A DNA stretch of 64,000 nt. Source: Microcebus murinus (Eukaryota; Chordata; Mammalia; Primates; Cheirogaleidae). The stretch covers positions 3,997,501 to 4,061,500 of the forward strand of contig NC_134108.1 in NCBI RefSeq assembly GCF_040939455.1. The letters are read 5' to 3'. The position numbers and the translations under genes were made by a program. Positions 34,866 to 44,975 of the stretch are shown piece by piece; position 1 is the stretch's first letter, and every line of letters starts with the position of its first letter. The notes under the pieces are model-generated. The model was given only the letters and a program-made list of their open reading frames with translations, did no database searches and had not been told where the DNA came from.

Positions 34866-37800
34866 AAAAGCTTTGGCAAAAATCACACATTTGTAACCTT
34901 TCAAAGGTTATATCATATTATACTAACTATAGTGTTTAACAGTCCAATATATTGTTCAGTGATGTACAGAATAATGAAGATCTTCACTTTGCTATCTCCT
35001 CAAATATGGATGTAGCTTTAACTTTCAATTAATTGAATTTTAGAATTTAATCTGTGTGTATTCCATAAGGCTAATAGGAATTTTATGCCTGCTATTCGGA
35101 GTTGTAGTTTCTTTTATTGTGTATTTGGCAGTCTAAGCAGTAATTATAGATATCTCTTATAAAAAACCTCTGAACTCCTGCCTGGGTTTATATTAATAAT
35201 ACTATTCATGTTGATCCGGAACTGTTTTGAATAGCTTTGTACCATGATTAACTGGAATAAAAAATGAATTATTACATAACACAAACTGCAGGAATGAGGC
35301 TGTGTCTTTGCAGGAACAAACAGTCCCTGCTGAATTATGATCTGGGGATAGCTACTTAGCCTCTACTTCACTTTCAGTTTCAAAACAAGAATATTTAACT
35401 TGTGTCAAGAAGCTAGGGGTTCTTTGTTCATTGCTTATTTCTTATGAATAACTTGAGTACCGGCAGAGCTGAACAAACACCAACATAGTGAATTTTTGAT
35501 CCTGAGATAGCAAAAACTCCACGTCCAACAGCAGGTTTGTAACCAGTTTGACTTAGCGTTTTAAAGACTATAAAAGGGTATTCAGGGCAAATCCTGAGCA
35601 AATTATTTGTTAGTTTTTACATGCAATTCCCAAAGATACTAAGTCAGTATTTTGTTTGATTATGAAATACCACGATAGTTGGTCCGTATGAAGTTTGTAG
35701 TTTTCGTGTTGTTCTCTTTAATGATGTAGCTAGAAATGTGCTGCTTCCTTTTAGTGTCAATGGTCAGTCACTTTGTGTCTCAACCATACGTTTTAGCATT
35801 ATTTGGTCAAATGTAGTCCTAGACTTATGAACAATCACCTAGTTCTTATATTCTCCCACCCTATCAATTTGAAGAAGTCATAAGGTAACACTAAGTGAGA
35901 GCCAGCCAGAAATGGATATTATTTATCTTCCATATTCATCCAGCTGGCCAAAATGGATTCATTTCAATGAACTTCCTATTCAGAAGGTCCAGGAAGTCTC
36001 TCTCCTCTTCTCCTCATTTTGCAGTTGAAACACAATTGCCTTTCAGCCTTCTTGCCAACTCAGGTAACATTTCTTCAGAAGAACTTTTTCTCGGCCATGG
36101 TGCCATCTCTGGCTGCACCATCTCATGTCATTCATCTCCTGGAAATGCCAAAGAGAAATAAAGGATGCTTTCATTTCCTTATCCTTCTCTGGTGGATGAT
36201 TAATGCACTCTTGAAGATGAAGTATACTAGTATATTCTTTCCTTTCTTGTTGGATCTCTCTCTAAAATGGCTGTTAGTCTGCAGCAAGTTTCTTGTAGCT
36301 TTTCTTCCACTCTAGTGTCTTTAACATACACCCCTGGGATCGCTTATGTTTTCTCCATTTATTTATCCTCTTTTGTATTTTTTTTCTGCCTTTGCTTCTT
36401 CTTGCTCACCCACCAAAGGTGTCCATCTCCCCAAACTGAATCTCAGCAACTTGCTTTCCAATTCTGTTATAATCAGCCCTTTTCCTGTTTTTAAAACTTA
36501 AACTATTTTCTATTCTTCTCTCTTAAACTTTTCATGTATTCATCATGGACTGTTGTCAGTTATTTCAAGTATTTTATATCTTTTTCATTTCTATAGCCAC
36601 TAAATTTATTCATCAATAGGCTTGTATAGGGTTTTAGTCATGCTCACAATGTATTACATACATTTCCAAACTGCTATCACTCTCTTTTTTCAACATACTT
36701 CACAGTCATCTACTAAGGTAATTCTATAACTTTGAGAAAGAAAAATTATCAATGATTACTAAAAGTTTACTGAAAAATAAAATTAATCTCTCTAGTCTAG
36801 TATCAATTGTCTTTCATTAATAAACTCTTTAAAATTCTGGTAACTTTTTTTTTAACAGACATTCTGCATTTTAGCCAAGATACTTTCTGTCACAAATATA
36901 TTAAAGTATCCCATCCCCATCCCTAAGAGGGATATAATTTTTTTAGTTTCAAAATACTGGTATGAAAAATGTTCTGTCTCCTTCTCTGCCATTGAACATC
37001 TTTTAACTTCTGTTGAAAACTAACTCAAGTGTATTTCTGTCTATCCATAGACTTTATTCCCATTAAAAATATTGTTGAAAATTGGCCATGCACAAGATAC
37101 TGTCCTCTGAGGGACACACAAAATACACTTGCATGTGGCAAAATCATTATTGTATACAATATAATTGAGGTCTAATAAAATGTTCCTATGGAGAAAGTAT
37201 CATTGCACAATTACACTATGTAAGTAAGACCTGGTATAAGAAAGTCATTCCCAAACTCCTGACATCATGGTACACTGGAAAATAATATTATTTATTATAT
37301 TATTATATTTAATATTGCACCTTGGTATGAACAGAAAAGTCTGCACACTACCAGAGGTGACCGGCCTGAGAGTTCTAAAAAATCACTCCAAATCTGGCCA
37401 ACTAAAGGTCTGAGGCCATCAATATGTCAAGCAGAGGTGTAGTTACTTCTATACCACCCAGCACTAACAGGGAAGATCTGGTGCAGGAGACCTCAGGAAA
37501 ATCAGTCTCTTTGCATAGTCATGAAAATAAGATTTGAAATGTAGTTGAAGTATTTTTTTGTTTCCTGTGGTTTGTTTTGTTTTGCTTTTTAAATGGTATA
37601 GAAGGAGGAGAAACCCTCCAGTTCCTAAATGTCCAGAGTAAATGAAAAGCTAAGTGTGTTTGCAAAGAAGGGAGTAATTTTCTGGATTGGAAATGATTTG
37701 ATTGTTATTTATTTGTAGCTAATTATATTGAGTTTTTATACTATTTTAGAAAAGTTTAATTTTTTATCTCTAATTTGCATTTGAAATTATTACACAAGGT

Positions 37801-38293
37801 CAGTACTTAATTTTCCTATTATCTTTACCATATTTACTCCCTTCTCAGCACCCCACTGCAAAGGCATTATTGAGTATTTTCCATATGTTTGCTTAGAAAT
37901 GGAGTAGGTAAAACCTTGATCTAAGACAACAATTGAAATGAGGAACATAATTCGGTAAATCTATAGCAAATAATTAGACACATGAATGGATGATGAAAGA
38001 ATAATCTTAAAAGTAAGATTTTTATTTAGAAGAGCCAAGCTTTGCTAAAGTATTTTTTTAAAACTGAGTTTCAGGAAGAAAATGCTTGTAAAACTGTGCA
38101 GGTATTTATATTATAAGCCATAGAGTAATAAAAATGTATGGTGACGTAACAGACTTTTTTTCCCACAAAAAGAGAAATAAAAGTTTCACTAGTAACAGAA
38201 AGAGAAAAATAGGATAGGCATGTCTAGGATTTACAACTGTCTGGTTTCCAGTTCTTCCCATTCCTAGCCCTGACTACAAGGCAGAATCAGGGG
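34866..38293. other. Unassigned interval
   Basis: No gene, RNA or named repeat. Frames at 35895-36161, 36019-36315 and 36267-36494 overlap each other on the + strand in a pyrimidine-rich stretch. They show no domain and look like composition effects. The rest is A/T-rich. Confidence 0.45.
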
Positions 38294-38367
38294 AGTGTTA
38301 TAAATACCCCAATAGAAATCCTGGTAGACCAGTGTTATAAATACCCTAATAGAAATCCTGGTAGACC
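38294..38367 (+). repeat. 37-bp tandem duplication
   Basis: Unit 'agtgttataaatacccc...' (38294-38330) is repeated at 38331-38367 with a single C/T difference. A partial third unit starts 'agtgg'. A recent local duplication. Confidence 0.95.
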
Positions 38368-38989
38368 AGTGGAAAATCTGAGTGCAGCCAGGATGTCCCT
38401 ACTTGCCAGGATGCATGTGGGAAGGGGTCTTGAAACAGAAGTCAGGCCAGGACCATGGACAGCAACGGTGAAGTCCAGAGTGTGGTGCACAACAACCAGG
38501 AAGGGGTACAAGACCTACGCGGATGCCAGCTTATGCCCATAAAGATAGCTGGCGTGAGCTACACCACTGAGAGGATCAGCAAGGAATGAAGATGCCCCAT
38601 GGATAAGGGGACACTTCCCAAGATGCGAGGTTGATACATAAACTCACTATAAATGTACATCATCCCAGGGAGGAATGCAGAACAGTCAGAAGAGAATTCT
38701 GAATTTGACTACATACTTAAAAGAGTCTAATTTGTAAAATGGAAATGAATAAATTACCCTGACTTCGTATATTATAATTTTTCAACAGCTAGGTGTAACT
38801 GGGAACTCATGAACTGCAATGAGTTCATTTATAAACAAATTAAAAATTAGATTTATCCATTCAGAATTTATGGCTATCATTGTAGACCAATTATAATGTG
38901 TATTGGATTTCATCTTTTATAGAGAGAGCAGAGTCTTACCAATGGCTTTAAATCATTGAAGAAAAATATGTAGAAAAATTATGAGAAAT
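38368..38989. other. Unassigned interval
   Basis: Nothing recognised. 38380-38640 is moderately GC-rich and might be an old LTR or DNA transposon, but I could not place it. Confidence 0.4.
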
Positions 38990-39095
38990 ATCCAGCTTCC
39001 AATTTCAATTCTTCTACTTACTAGCAGTATAACTTTGTTGAGAATAAATTCTCTATGAATCTCTCCCATTTCTGCTTGTCTTATAAGCAGAGCCA
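38990..39095 (+). mobile_element. MIR fragment, sense
   Basis: 'cttctacttactagcagta', 'taactttgttgagaataaa' and 'tctctatgaatctctccc' match the middle of a MIR at low identity. Confidence 0.5.
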
Positions 39096-39185
39096 TGGTC
39101 TTCTGTGTTTTGGATATATTTTAAGGATGTTTGTAGAGTAAACAGCCTTGAAAGACAGATGTTACAACTGATAGCACAGAAATAC

Positions 39186-39725
39186 ACATGGATGGATAAA
39201 AAAAACTGTGGTATATATACACAATGGAATGCTATTCAGCATTAACAGAGAAGAAAATCCTGTCTTTTATGGCAACATGGATGAACCTGGAGGACATTTT
39301 GCTAAGTGAAATAAGCCAGGCACAAAAAGACAAATACCACATGATCTCACTTATATGTGAAATATAAAAAAGTTGAAATCAAAAGTGGAGGTTACAAAAT
39401 GCTGGGGGTGGGAAGATTAGGAAGATGTTGGCCAAAGCACACAAAGTTTTAGTTAGGCAAGAGGAATAAGTTCAAGAGATCTGTTGTACATTGTGGTGAC
39501 TACAGTTAATAACAAGGTATTATATACTTGAATATTGCTAAGAAGTGATTCTAAGTGTTCTCAACACACAAAAAAATGGTATGTGAGGTGATCCACAGGA
39601 TAAATTGCTTGATTTCACCATTCCACGGGGCATACAAATCCAAACATTATGCTGTATACCTAAATATATACAATGGCTACTCATCAACTAAAATGTATGT
39701 AACAAAGAAAGATAAATAAAAATAG
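39186..39725 (+). mobile_element. L1 3' end, sense
   Basis: 'actgtggtatatatacac', 'caatggaatgctattcagc', 'ggcaacatggatgaacctgg', 'ccacatgatctcacttat' and 'ctgttgtacattgtggtgac' are the end of L1 ORF2 and an L1 3' UTR of an intermediate-age subfamily. It ends in an A-rich tail at about 39700-39725. 5'-truncated. Confidence 0.88.
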
Positions 39726-40104
39726 CGTCTTCCTCTACAGCAAAGTGCAGGCATGCTTGCCTCCCACAATAAAAGGTTTGAGTTCCATAAGCTCAGGTCT
39801 CTCCTTCTATAATGCTATCTCCTGCATGTGCAATAGTCACCTGTGTCTCTTCATTTCATCTTTTATAATTGCAGCTTGGGAAAATGGCACAAAATAATGC
39901 TATTGCTATTGCTTTAGATGATAAAGTTCTTTGTCTCTGAATTAGAAATCTCATGTCTTCTATCAGCATTTATGAAACCGGGGCAGGATACTTTCTTAGC
40001 ACACACAATCCTGAGGCTCATTTCTTACCTGACAAGGGAAGATTGTATTTCTTTCTCTACAGGGTTGTTGAGGGGATAAAGGAAGATAACATAAAAAACA
40101 TGTA
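39726..40104. other. Unassigned interval
   Basis: No gene. 'cagggttgttgaggggat' near 40060 resembles the 3' part of a MIR, but too little remains to call it. Confidence 0.4.
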
Positions 40105-40300
40105 GTAAAATGATGAAGAGCTTGGCTTTTGTAGCCCAATGGCCTGGGTTTAAATTCCAGCTCTGCCATTTACCAACTAAACAACTTTGGACAAGTCACT
40201 TTATGTCTGTGTGCCTTGAATTGCTCATAAGTTAAATTTGGATTAGTAAGAATTCTACCAGCCTTATAGTGTTCTGAGTATTAAATATTCTGAGAACACT
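40105..40300 (+). mobile_element. MIR element, sense
   Basis: 'gaagagcttggcttttg', 'ggcctgggtttaaattcc', 'agctctgccatttacc', 'ggacaagtcactttatgt' and 'ttctgagtattaaat' track MIR from the tRNA-related head (B box 'gggtttaaattcc') through the core. One of the clearest SINEs in the window. 'cgttcaataaatgataaa' near 40374 may be the 3' end of it or of a neighbour. Confidence 0.88.
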
Positions 40301-40402
40301 GTCTTAAACATGGTATGCATTGTGTCAGCGTTTGCTGTAAAACATTGAGCAAAGACATTTGTACTTAACTGGCGTTCAATAAATGATAAAAGCAGACAAA
40401 TA

Positions 40403-40460
40403 GAGGAGAGATAGGTAGATAGAAAGATTGGTAGATAGAGAAAGAGAGACAGATAGCCAG
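40403..40460. repeat. Imperfect GATA/GAGA simple repeat
   Basis: 'gataggtagatagaaag' and 'gagaaagagagacagatag' form an interrupted tetranucleotide repeat. Confidence 0.75.
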
Positions 40461-42474
40461 CCCGCCAATGCTATTTCAGAAAATAGATCACTTCTGGCCA
40501 CACATGTTTATGTGGAAGGATTTGAGGTTTGAATTTCCCAATAAATGATAGATAGAATCCATACATGCATAAAAGTAGGAGGCATGTGCAGTCCAGAAAA
40601 ATATTCTTGCATAGGCAGAAAATTTTGAAGCAAGTAGGAGCAATAGCAGGTTGCAGCTACTGTGCATTTTTGCTCGCCTTTCATTTTCTCTTCAATCTAA
40701 AGCACGCAGTAGGTGCTCGTTAATGTTATCAACTAACTAGAAAATTAAGGCCTTTAAATGATTGTCATGCCTGGTGACTCTTTAAGTTGGAATTTAGTAT
40801 GCATGGTTTCTATGTGCATTGATTTTTCTAAGATCTTCCAACTCCACTTCCTGGTAAGGCAACATTTCAGTGCTATTTAAGGCCAAAAAGTAGAGTTTCA
40901 AACAGTACTTCTTTAAATGCAAATGCAACATTTCTCCCTCTCTCTTCAGTCCATTGGATTCAGAGGTTTATTGGGCACTTTCTCTGTTGCATTGATTTGG
41001 CACTAATGATGTGCTTCAATGTTAGAGCTAGATTATTCTACTTTTCTCTAAGAGAACACAGTGGTAATCTTAGTTTTTCTGTAATCCTCTCCATTTTTTA
41101 TTCTTTGCCTCTCTATTTTTTTCTTCCAGTTTTATGTCATGAACAGCCGGTGGTAGCCACAGTGAAGAAATACATTTTCTGGCAGCTGTGAATGCTATCC
41201 TGGATACATACAATTCCCTAAAGAAATTAAACCATCTGGGTATTTTTCCAAATGCACTGAATTTATTGAAAAAAAAAAAAACATATGATGCATCTATTGG
41301 AGAAAAGAGAAAAGGAAGATGCCTTTATAATAAATTGCAAATTGATGGCATGTTTAACAATCTAGAGTAATTTCTTACATTGAGTGAAAAGAACTTTTTA
41401 TTTTTCATGTTTGCCTTTCCAATTTGTTTCCTTTGCTCATCTGTTTGAAGATTGGAACAATCTGTATAATTCTACAAAAAATATGTTTACAAGTAGGAAA
41501 TATTGTAATTGTAGAGCCCTCTGCCACCTTAGTAGAATCAGTTGTGTAAGATCTTACTGCCTTATTTGACTAATCCTAGCTTTATAGATAATGACAAATA
41601 TATTTTCTAGCTTTGTCAATTGGGATAGCAATAACAGAATAATAAATAACTATATTCAAGAAGACAGGTGAGACAGCTGATTGCATAGAAAGTGTGCCAG
41701 GCAACACTAACATTTACAAAGTATATGCTTCCAATCTAGCATTACTGCCTTAGGTCATAGGTTAATGGAAGATATCCGTGTGTTCTGTACGTGTAATACA
41801 TTTCATGTAGTGACCTCAAAAGACTTCAGTCACTCTGTCTTCTCACCTGACACAAGCTTCAGAAACTGTTGGCTATAAGTAAAATTTTACTTTTTCAACG
41901 TATTATGATTTGTTCTGCCGAAGTTGGGTCGGTCCTTTCCTTGTACTTTAAGTGGGGCAAGTCCACATGATGGGTCTTCTGGAAGTGGCTCTCCCTATGT
42001 GGTTATTGAGTGACAGGGGAAGATGAGATGGCACTGGGTGTAAGACAGATCCCTGGGTAGCCTTGGACCAATCAGTCTCCCCCTTTATTCTCAAGAATAA
42101 TGTGTAATATGCTGAGAATGCAGCATCCTGACGTAGGGAGGGACTGACCAGAACAGCCCAGGCTCTGCTCCAGACCCCCTAGAAACCAGATGTCCTTCAG
42201 TGCTTTAGCCTGGCACATCACGTTGCTCCTGAGGTGGGCTGCTTTCTGGAGTCCCCCAGCTGTGATGCTGGTAGAGCATGCTCAGATGAAATGCCATCCT
42301 CCATGGGCAGTTTTCCTGAGCCTTGGGAGACCAGTTCACAATGAATTCAAGGCTCCCAAAATAATAAACTCGTTTGTTATCACATGTGTGTGAGTCTGCC
42401 TCACCAGACTCAGCCACATAGGTAACCAGTGCACAGGGAATCTGCTTCTCCCTGAGCAGGAAAAAATAATAGCT
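40461..42474. other. Unassigned interval
   Basis: A/T-rich to about 41900, then GC-richer. 41930-42420 ends with 'aataataaactcgtttgtt', a polyadenylation-signal-like context that could be an LTR end. Neither family nor gene could be established. The tail of an L1 antisense frame (stop at 42410) reaches in here. Confidence 0.4.
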
Positions 42475-43024
42475 TTTTTTCAGCTAGAGCACAACTGACA
42501 TTTGAGGCAAGGTATATTTCCACTGTGAAAGACCGTCCTGGGGGGGCGGAGCAAGATGGCGGACGAATAACACCGCCAGACAGAGGGTCTCTGCAGAAAA
42601 GACCGATTCTAGCAGAAACTAGAGAAAAGAAGCAAGAAGACGAGCATACAGCGGACAAGGGCCGGAAGGAGGGGTACCTGAGACCCCGGGAGACTCCACG
42701 GGAGGAGGCTGCGGAGGAGAACTGGAGGCTGAGACCACCGGAGCAGCCCGGAGACCAGCGGCAAGGGTAGGTGGATTTGCTATTTCCCCTCCCCTGCATT
42801 CGGGACTGCTGGTGGGCTCCCCAGCGGGTGGAGAGACCTGCGGACATCAGCCCAGAGACTGCCGCCGCCTGCCAACGGTGAGCCTGTAACAGACGTGGCA
42901 CCAGGTTCCCAACTTCCTCCGGGCACCTCCGTGTGCACGGAGAGCCGCGCGGCAGGCGCCATATTGCCTCCTCCCCCCCTCCGCCGACCCTACCCGCGGC
43001 TGCCCAGAGAGACAATACAGCCAC
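42410..43024 (-). CDS. Antisense frame in L1 5' UTR running into flank (ORF0-like?)
   Basis: A 204-codon frame starts MAVLSLWAAAGRVGG inside the 5' UTR, reads antisense through the L1 start (161 codons), and adds about 43 codons of flanking MER20 and unique DNA. No known domain; rich in S, R, G, C. Human L1 has an antisense promoter and a 71-codon antisense ORF0, but sequence relation is not evident here. In copy B the same frame is cut by a TAG after 68 codons, then reopens. Might be a composition effect of GC-rich, CpG-rich DNA, where stop codons are rare. Confidence 0.3.
   Translation of the reverse strand: MAVLSLWAAAGRVGGGGEEAIWRLPRGSPCTRRCPEEVGNLVPRLLQAHRWQAAAVSGLMSAGLSTRWGAHQQSRMQGRGNSKSTYPCRWSPGCSGGLSLQFSSAASSRGVSRGLRYPSFRPLSAVCSSSCFFSLVSARIGLFCRDPLSGGVIRPPSCSAPPGRSFTVEIYLASNVSCALAEKKLLFFPAQGEADSLCTGYLCG
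42475..42540 (-). mobile_element. MER20 hAT element, left part
   Basis: The reverse complement, joined to the piece at 49111-49237, follows MER20: 'caggacggtctttc', then 'caaatgtcagttgtgctct'. The young L1 split it. The left boundary is approximate. Confidence 0.65.
42527..42540 (+). repeat. Target-site duplication of L1 copy A, left
   Basis: 'gaaagaccgtcctg' lies directly before the L1 and again at 49097-49110 after the poly(A). The two copies are identical over 14 bp. Confidence 0.97.
42553..42561 (+). promoter_or_regulatory. YY1-like site at the L1 start (copy A)
   Basis: 'aagatggcg' lies 12 bp from the 5' end and contains the YY1 core. In human L1 a YY1 site at a similar place fixes the transcription start. 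A like role here is inferred. Confidence 0.65.
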
Positions 43025-43309
43025 CAGCCGGAGGCACCTCCAGGGAACGGGACCTTCCCGTTTGGGACCCCGCCCGCCCTCCCAGGTGCTGCTGGCACCT
43101 TGTTCCCAGGAAAACGGTGCCGACTCAGAGGCTGAGAGACATAGACCCAGCTTGGGCTCCCTGTGGGTGAATTAGGACCGGAAACCCTCTCCCTGGTGGG
43201 AATACAGTTTGAACTCTGGGACCCAGAGGTCGGACCTGCAGACCAGATCCCCTGCACCGAGGGCTAGCATTGCCCGGGGCACAGAAGGATTATACGTGAA
43301 CAGCCTACT

Positions 43310-43376
43310 GAGGTCTGTGTGCCTCAAGGGGCGGATCGGTGTCCTAGAGGTCTGTGTGCCTCCAGGGGCGGATCGG
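43310..43376 (+). repeat. 37-bp tandem duplication in the 5' UTR of copy A
   Basis: 'gaggtctgtgtgcctcaag' begins at 43310 and its near copy at 43347 (one A/C difference in the first 20 bases). Copy B has a single unit here, so this part of the leader varies between copies. Confidence 0.9.
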
Positions 43377-43781
43377 GCGGAACGTCCCAGGAGGAGGCCG
43401 TGCGCCCAACCCAGGTGGCGTTCCTGTGCAGGGAACCTCCCCGCCGGCATCACAGTCCGGGGAGGCCTGGTGGCTTGTGGTCTGGCCTGCTGGCAGAGGC
43501 TCAGGAGTAGCTGCGGAGTTGGGGAGGGTGGAAAGAAGCGAGGCCTGCTGCAGACTGTGGGTCTCAGACAGCCCCACCCCCACACCCAGACTTTCTGGCT
43601 GAGCGGGACCATCCCAGCCCCGCCCTGACAGCAGAGAACAGAACTTTGACCCCTGCTAACGGCCTGAGGGCAGGCTTACCCAACCCAGCTCCGCCCAGAA
43701 CGAGAGCTGATAACAGGACTCAAAATCAACACCATAGCCTGTTCCTCCAAGCAAACGCCACCTACTGACAGGGACAGCATC

Positions 43782-44114
43782 TTGCACAGCCTTTCCACGG
43801 CACCCACTGACTCAATATACAGGGAGTGGTCCAATTTCACCCACAGGCACCACCTAACGCCTCAGAAACTAAACAAGGTGTGTGAATACCCAAACAATAA
43901 CCTAAGGAAAGAAACAACAACTGATCGACATGGGAAGAAATCAGCGAAAGAACTCAGGAAATATGAAGAACCAAACGGAAAACACACCCCCAAGGAGGAG
44001 CACCAGCCCCCTAGAAACGGACACCGACCAAAATCAGGCAACCAATATGACAGAAAAGGAATTTCGTATGTGGATCATAAGAACACTCACCCAGCTGCAA
44101 CAACAACTCAATAA
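43782..44114 (+). CDS. Upstream frame overlapping ORF1 start (copy A), doubtful
   Basis: A 110-codon frame starting MHSLSTAPTDSIYREW begins 148 bp before the ORF1 ATG and overlaps ORF1 for 185 bp in another frame. Both young copies keep it open with one amino-acid change (A8S). No domain is recognised. The second half is a frame-shifted read of the ORF1 N-terminus. It could act as a regulatory upstream ORF, or be chance. Confidence 0.25.
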   Translation: MHSLSTAPTDSIYREWSNFTHRHHLTPQKLNKVCEYPNNNLRKETTTDRHGKKSAKELRKYEEPNGKHTPKEEHQPPRNGHRPKSGNQYDRKGISYVDHKNTHPAATTTQ

Positions 44115-44934
44115 CCAACACCAAGAAAACACAAAAAACCTCCAAGAAATGGAACAAAGGTTCAACAAAGAGATTGACACAGTGAAGAAAACTTTAACCG
44201 AAGTCCTGGAGATGAAGAATCAAATCAGAGAACTACAAAATACTGTGGAAAGTCTCAAGAACAGGGTGGATCAAGCAGAAGAAAGAATCTCAGAGCTTGA
44301 AGATAACACCTTCCAATTAAATAAATCAGTCACAGAAATACAGCAGAGAAACAAGAGAAAAGATCAAAGTCTACAAGAGCTGTGGGATTATGTGAAAAAA
44401 CCTAACGTGAGGGTCATAGGTTTAGCCGAAGGGGAGGAAGACAGCACTCAAGGGCTGGACAAGCTTTTTGAAGATATAATAGAGGAAAATTTCCCAGGTC
44501 TTGCTCAAAATCTCGATATACAAGTTCAAGAAGCCCAGAGGACCCCTGGGAGATTCAATGCAAACAGGAAGACGTCACGTCATGCAGTCATCAGACTGAC
44601 CAAAGTATCAACTAAAGAGGCCCTTCTAAGAGCTGTAAGACAAAAGAAGCAAGTGACATACAAGGGAAAGCCAATTCGAATAACATCAGACTTCTCTAAT
44701 GAGACTTTACAAGCAAGGAGAGACTGGGGCCCCATTCTCACTCTTTTGAAACAAAACAATGCCCAGCCTAGAATATTATTCCCTGCAAAACTAAGCTTCA
44801 TATATGAAGGAGAAATAAAAACATTCGCAGACAAGCAAAGGCTCAGAGAATTCACCAAGACAAGACCAGCCCTACAAGAAGTACTTAAAACAGCGTTATG
44901 CACGGAACATCATAATAATAATCCACGGATATAA
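43930..44934 (+). CDS. ORF1: L1 ORF1p, RNA-binding chaperone (copy A)
   Basis: 334 residues, close to the usual length of primate ORF1p (human 338). ORF1p forms trimers that coat L1 RNA in cytoplasmic RNPs and acts as a nucleic-acid chaperone in target-primed reverse transcription. Residues ~1-45 are polar and disordered; ~48-150 form a heptad-rich coiled coil (TLTQLQQQL, LKNRVDQAEERISELED); ~155-250 is the RRM (RNP2-like VRVIGLAEG at 160-168, RNP1-like RHAVIRLTK at 217-225); ~255-334 is the C-terminal domain (QARRDWGPILTLLK, FPAKLSF). The ATG is the first of the open frame and aligns with copy B. It precedes ORF2 by 41 bp on a bicistronic mRNA. Confidence 0.97.
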   Translation: MGRNQRKNSGNMKNQTENTPPRRSTSPLETDTDQNQATNMTEKEFRMWIIRTLTQLQQQLNNQHQENTKNLQEMEQRFNKEIDTVKKTLTEVLEMKNQIRELQNTVESLKNRVDQAEERISELEDNTFQLNKSVTEIQQRNKRKDQSLQELWDYVKKPNVRVIGLAEGEEDSTQGLDKLFEDIIEENFPGLAQNLDIQVQEAQRTPGRFNANRKTSRHAVIRLTKVSTKEALLRAVRQKKQVTYKGKPIRITSDFSNETLQARRDWGPILTLLKQNNAQPRILFPAKLSFIYEGEIKTFADKQRLREFTKTRPALQEVLKTALCTEHHNNNPRI

Positions 44935-44975
44935 AAACAACCAAAACCCAAAGATATTAAAGGCCAGATATTACA

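Larger units (their letters stand above)
42541..43929 (+). promoter_or_regulatory. L1 copy A 5' UTR / internal promoter
   Basis: A CpG-rich 1.39-kb leader in an otherwise CpG-poor region. L1 5' UTRs hold an internal pol II promoter and are usually silenced by DNA methylation. The first bases are 'ggggggcggagcaagatggc'. It contains a 37-bp tandem duplication (43310-43376), a long antisense frame at its start and an upstream frame overlapping ORF1. The 5' UTR is not related by eye to the human L1 5' UTR beyond the first ~20 bp. Confidence 0.85.

Noticed and set aside
36019..36315. 98-codon frame considered as part of a processed pseudogene
   Set aside because: No recognisable parent protein, no poly(A) or TSD, and three overlapping frames in a pyrimidine-rich stretch.
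40269..40301. Near-palindrome around 'agtgttctgag...agaacact'
   Set aside because: Arms match only over 8 bp without mismatch; a short imperfect palindrome like this is expected by chance in A/T-rich DNA.
43172..43628. Several overlapping frames of 63-146 codons on both strands of the L1 5' UTR
   Set aside because: CpG-rich DNA has few stop codons; frames open on both strands at once are not evidence of coding.
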